6,587 nucleotides of DNA from Planctomycetota bacterium (GTDB lineage Bacteria > Planctomycetota > Phycisphaerae > WQYP01), in assembly GCA_021816165.1 (NCBI GenBank), contig JAKAYZ010000132.1, forward strand, positions 1-6,587. Direction: 5' to 3'. The notes below the pieces were generated by a model. The model saw only the letters and a program-made list of their open reading frames with translations. It made no database searches and had not been told where the DNA came from. Shown piece after piece: positions 5,518 to 6,587 of the stretch. Every line of letters starts with the position of its first letter. The first letter of the stretch is position 1. The position numbers and the translations under genes are program-made.

Positions 5518-6504
5518 TCATATCCGCCATCCCGTATTTTCCCGGGGATTGTGCGGGTGCGCCGCATCGACGGCGGCCAGAGATTGGCGTTGGGCTTCGG
5601 TAAGGTCGGGCGGAAGCTGGATCAATACCCGGCAGAGTTGATCCCCCTTGGCGCCATCCGGTAAAGCTATTCCGCGGCCCTTGATGCGCAGTTTTTTCCC
5701 GCTGGAGATACCGGGTGGGATGCGCACATCCAGCGGGTCTCCAAGCGTGGGCACCCGCACGGTGCCGCCGGAGGCGGCCTCGGTGAGGGGTACGTGCAGG
5801 TCGGGAATTATATCTGTGCCCTGTCGTGTAAAATAATCGTGCGGGGTAATGTGCGTGATAATGATCAGGTCGCCGCGGGTTCCGGCGGCTGCAGGCTGCC
5901 CCTTGCCGCGCACGCGGATTTTGGAATTCTCCTCCACACCGGGCGGGATTTTTATGCTCAGGGTCTCGGAACCAGCCCGCCCCATGGTATCCAGCCGCAG
6001 GTCCAGCCTGGTTCCGTGTGCGGCCTGTTCAAAGGTCAGTGTGACGTGATGAATGATATCCGCAGCGGGCGGCTGATCGGGTACGGTCGAGGTTTGGGTG
6101 CGGCCGCGCCCGCGGCCCCGGCCGGCGCCACGGGCGAATGAGGCGAAGATATCATCAAGGTCGATTTCACCGAAGTCCATGGTGGCGCCGCCGCCGGTGG
6201 GTCGTTGATAGCGAAACCCGCCGCCGCCACCCGCAGCCGCGGCTGCGGCTGCGGCTTCACTCGCGGCGGCTCTGCTGACGCCAGCATGGCCGAACTGGTC
6301 ATAGGCCTGTCGTTTTTTTGTATCGCTCAGGATGTCATAAGCTTCCTGAACTTCCTTGAAGCGGGATTCGGCGGCTTTGTCATTCCGGTTGACATCCGGA
6401 TGGAATTTGCGTGCGAGCTTACGATAGGCGGACTTGATGTCTTCCGGCTTTGCGGTTCGGCCGATACCCAAAATGTCATAATAATCCCGCGGTGTTCCAG
6501 CCAT
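5518..6504 (-). CDS. Class B J-domain co-chaperone (CbpA/DnaJ-like)
   Basis: This 328-residue protein stimulates the ATPase of a DnaK-type Hsp70 and delivers unfolded clients to it in the cytoplasm. The J domain spans residues 5-72 and has the essential HPD at 35-37, flanked by YRKLARKF and the helix leading to AYDQFGHAG. A Gly/Ala/Arg linker follows (about 73-148) with eight Ala, then five Gly (84-96), and an RGRGRGR run (129-135). The two beta-sandwich client-binding domains cover roughly 149-225 and 226-305 (IKIPPGVEENSKIRVRGKG; RIPPGISSGKKLRIKGRG). The CxxCxGxG zinc repeats of class A DnaJ are absent, so it is CbpA-type. The start at 6504 is chosen because GAGG lies 9 nt upstream and it gives the usual MAxxxRDYYDILGI; an in-frame ATG at 6519 lacks a ribosome binding site. 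It is the first gene of the minus-strand pair. No hrcA, grpE or dnaK is in view. Confidence 0.93.
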   Translation of the reverse strand: MAGTPRDYYDILGIGRTAKPEDIKSAYRKLARKFHPDVNRNDKAAESRFKEVQEAYDILSDTKKRQAYDQFGHAGVSRAAASEAAAAAAAAGGGGGFRYQRPTGGGATMDFGEIDLDDIFASFARGAGRGRGRGRTQTSTVPDQPPAADIIHHVTLTFEQAAHGTRLDLRLDTMGRAGSETLSIKIPPGVEENSKIRVRGKGQPAAAGTRGDLIIITHITPHDYFTRQGTDIIPDLHVPLTEAASGGTVRVPTLGDPLDVRIPPGISSGKKLRIKGRGIALPDGAKGDQLCRVLIQLPPDLTEAQRQSLAAVDAAHPHNPRENTGWRI

Positions 6505-6538
6505 GGCGAACAACCTCATCTATCAAGTTCAAATTGCA

Positions 6539-6569
6539 CGGCGGCCGTCCACAGCGGACCGTGCCGCCG
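6539..6569. other. GC-rich stem-loop upstream of the J-protein gene
   Basis: CGGCGGC (6539-6545) pairs with GCCGCCG (6563-6569). Inside, GTCC (6547-6550) pairs with GGAC (6556-6559) around the loop ACAGC. The structure sits 35-65 bases upstream of the J-protein start. It does not match CIRCE (TTAGCACTC-N9-GAGTGCTAA). It may be the terminator of a gene to the right or a leader structure; no clear T-run follows on either strand. Confidence 0.35.
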
Positions 6570-6587
6570 GACGGTCTTCAGCCGCGC

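Noticed and set aside
5242..5664. A 140-codon plus-strand open frame.
   Set aside because: It is antisense to both the signal-peptide protein and the end of the J-protein, each with its own ribosome binding site and recognisable features.

Overview
This GC-rich window looks like a stretch of bacterial chromosome carrying one mobile-element end. It holds five reading frames I would call genes, plus a partial transposase. The organism is probably a planctomycete-like bacterium, possibly of the class Phycisphaerae. That rests on remembered resemblance of the FtsK sequence and of a small membrane protein with a TPYVDAW motif, so it is a moderate-to-weak inference. No rRNA, tRNA, CRISPR array or phage module is visible.

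Layout. Positions 1-183 are the end of an IS5-family insertion sequence, with the transposase start on the minus strand, a terminal-repeat-like end at 168-183 and a possible TCA/TGA target duplication at 184-186. Positions 184-747 carry no confident gene. A minus-strand frame that runs exactly into the IS border may be a decayed gene. A candidate promoter and a leader hairpin (748-806) precede ftsK (842-3394, +), which encodes a complete membrane-anchored DNA translocase with motor and DNA-reading gamma domain. A putative lipoprotein gene (3433-3939, -) converges on ftsK across 38 bases that contain a small hairpin. Diverging from it is a short gene of unknown function with a textbook ribosome binding site (4060-4290, +). 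An 8-bp inverted repeat follows, then trpF (4369-5079, +), whose start codon sits 6 nt after a -10-like hexamer and may be translated from a leaderless mRNA. Converging on trpF from the right is a minus-strand pair: a class B (zinc-finger-less) DnaJ/CbpA-type co-chaperone (5518-6504) and, 37 bases downstream, a small signal-peptide and single-TM protein (5118-5480).

How the genes relate. They are housekeeping functions rather than one pathway: chromosome segregation at division (FtsK), tryptophan biosynthesis (TrpF, with no other trp gene in view) and protein folding (J-domain protein). The most plausible functional link is the J-protein and small membrane protein pair, which looks like an operon. 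I found no convincing novel multi-gene system. The best leads are the membrane protein, the two unrecognised small products and the leaderless architecture of trpF.
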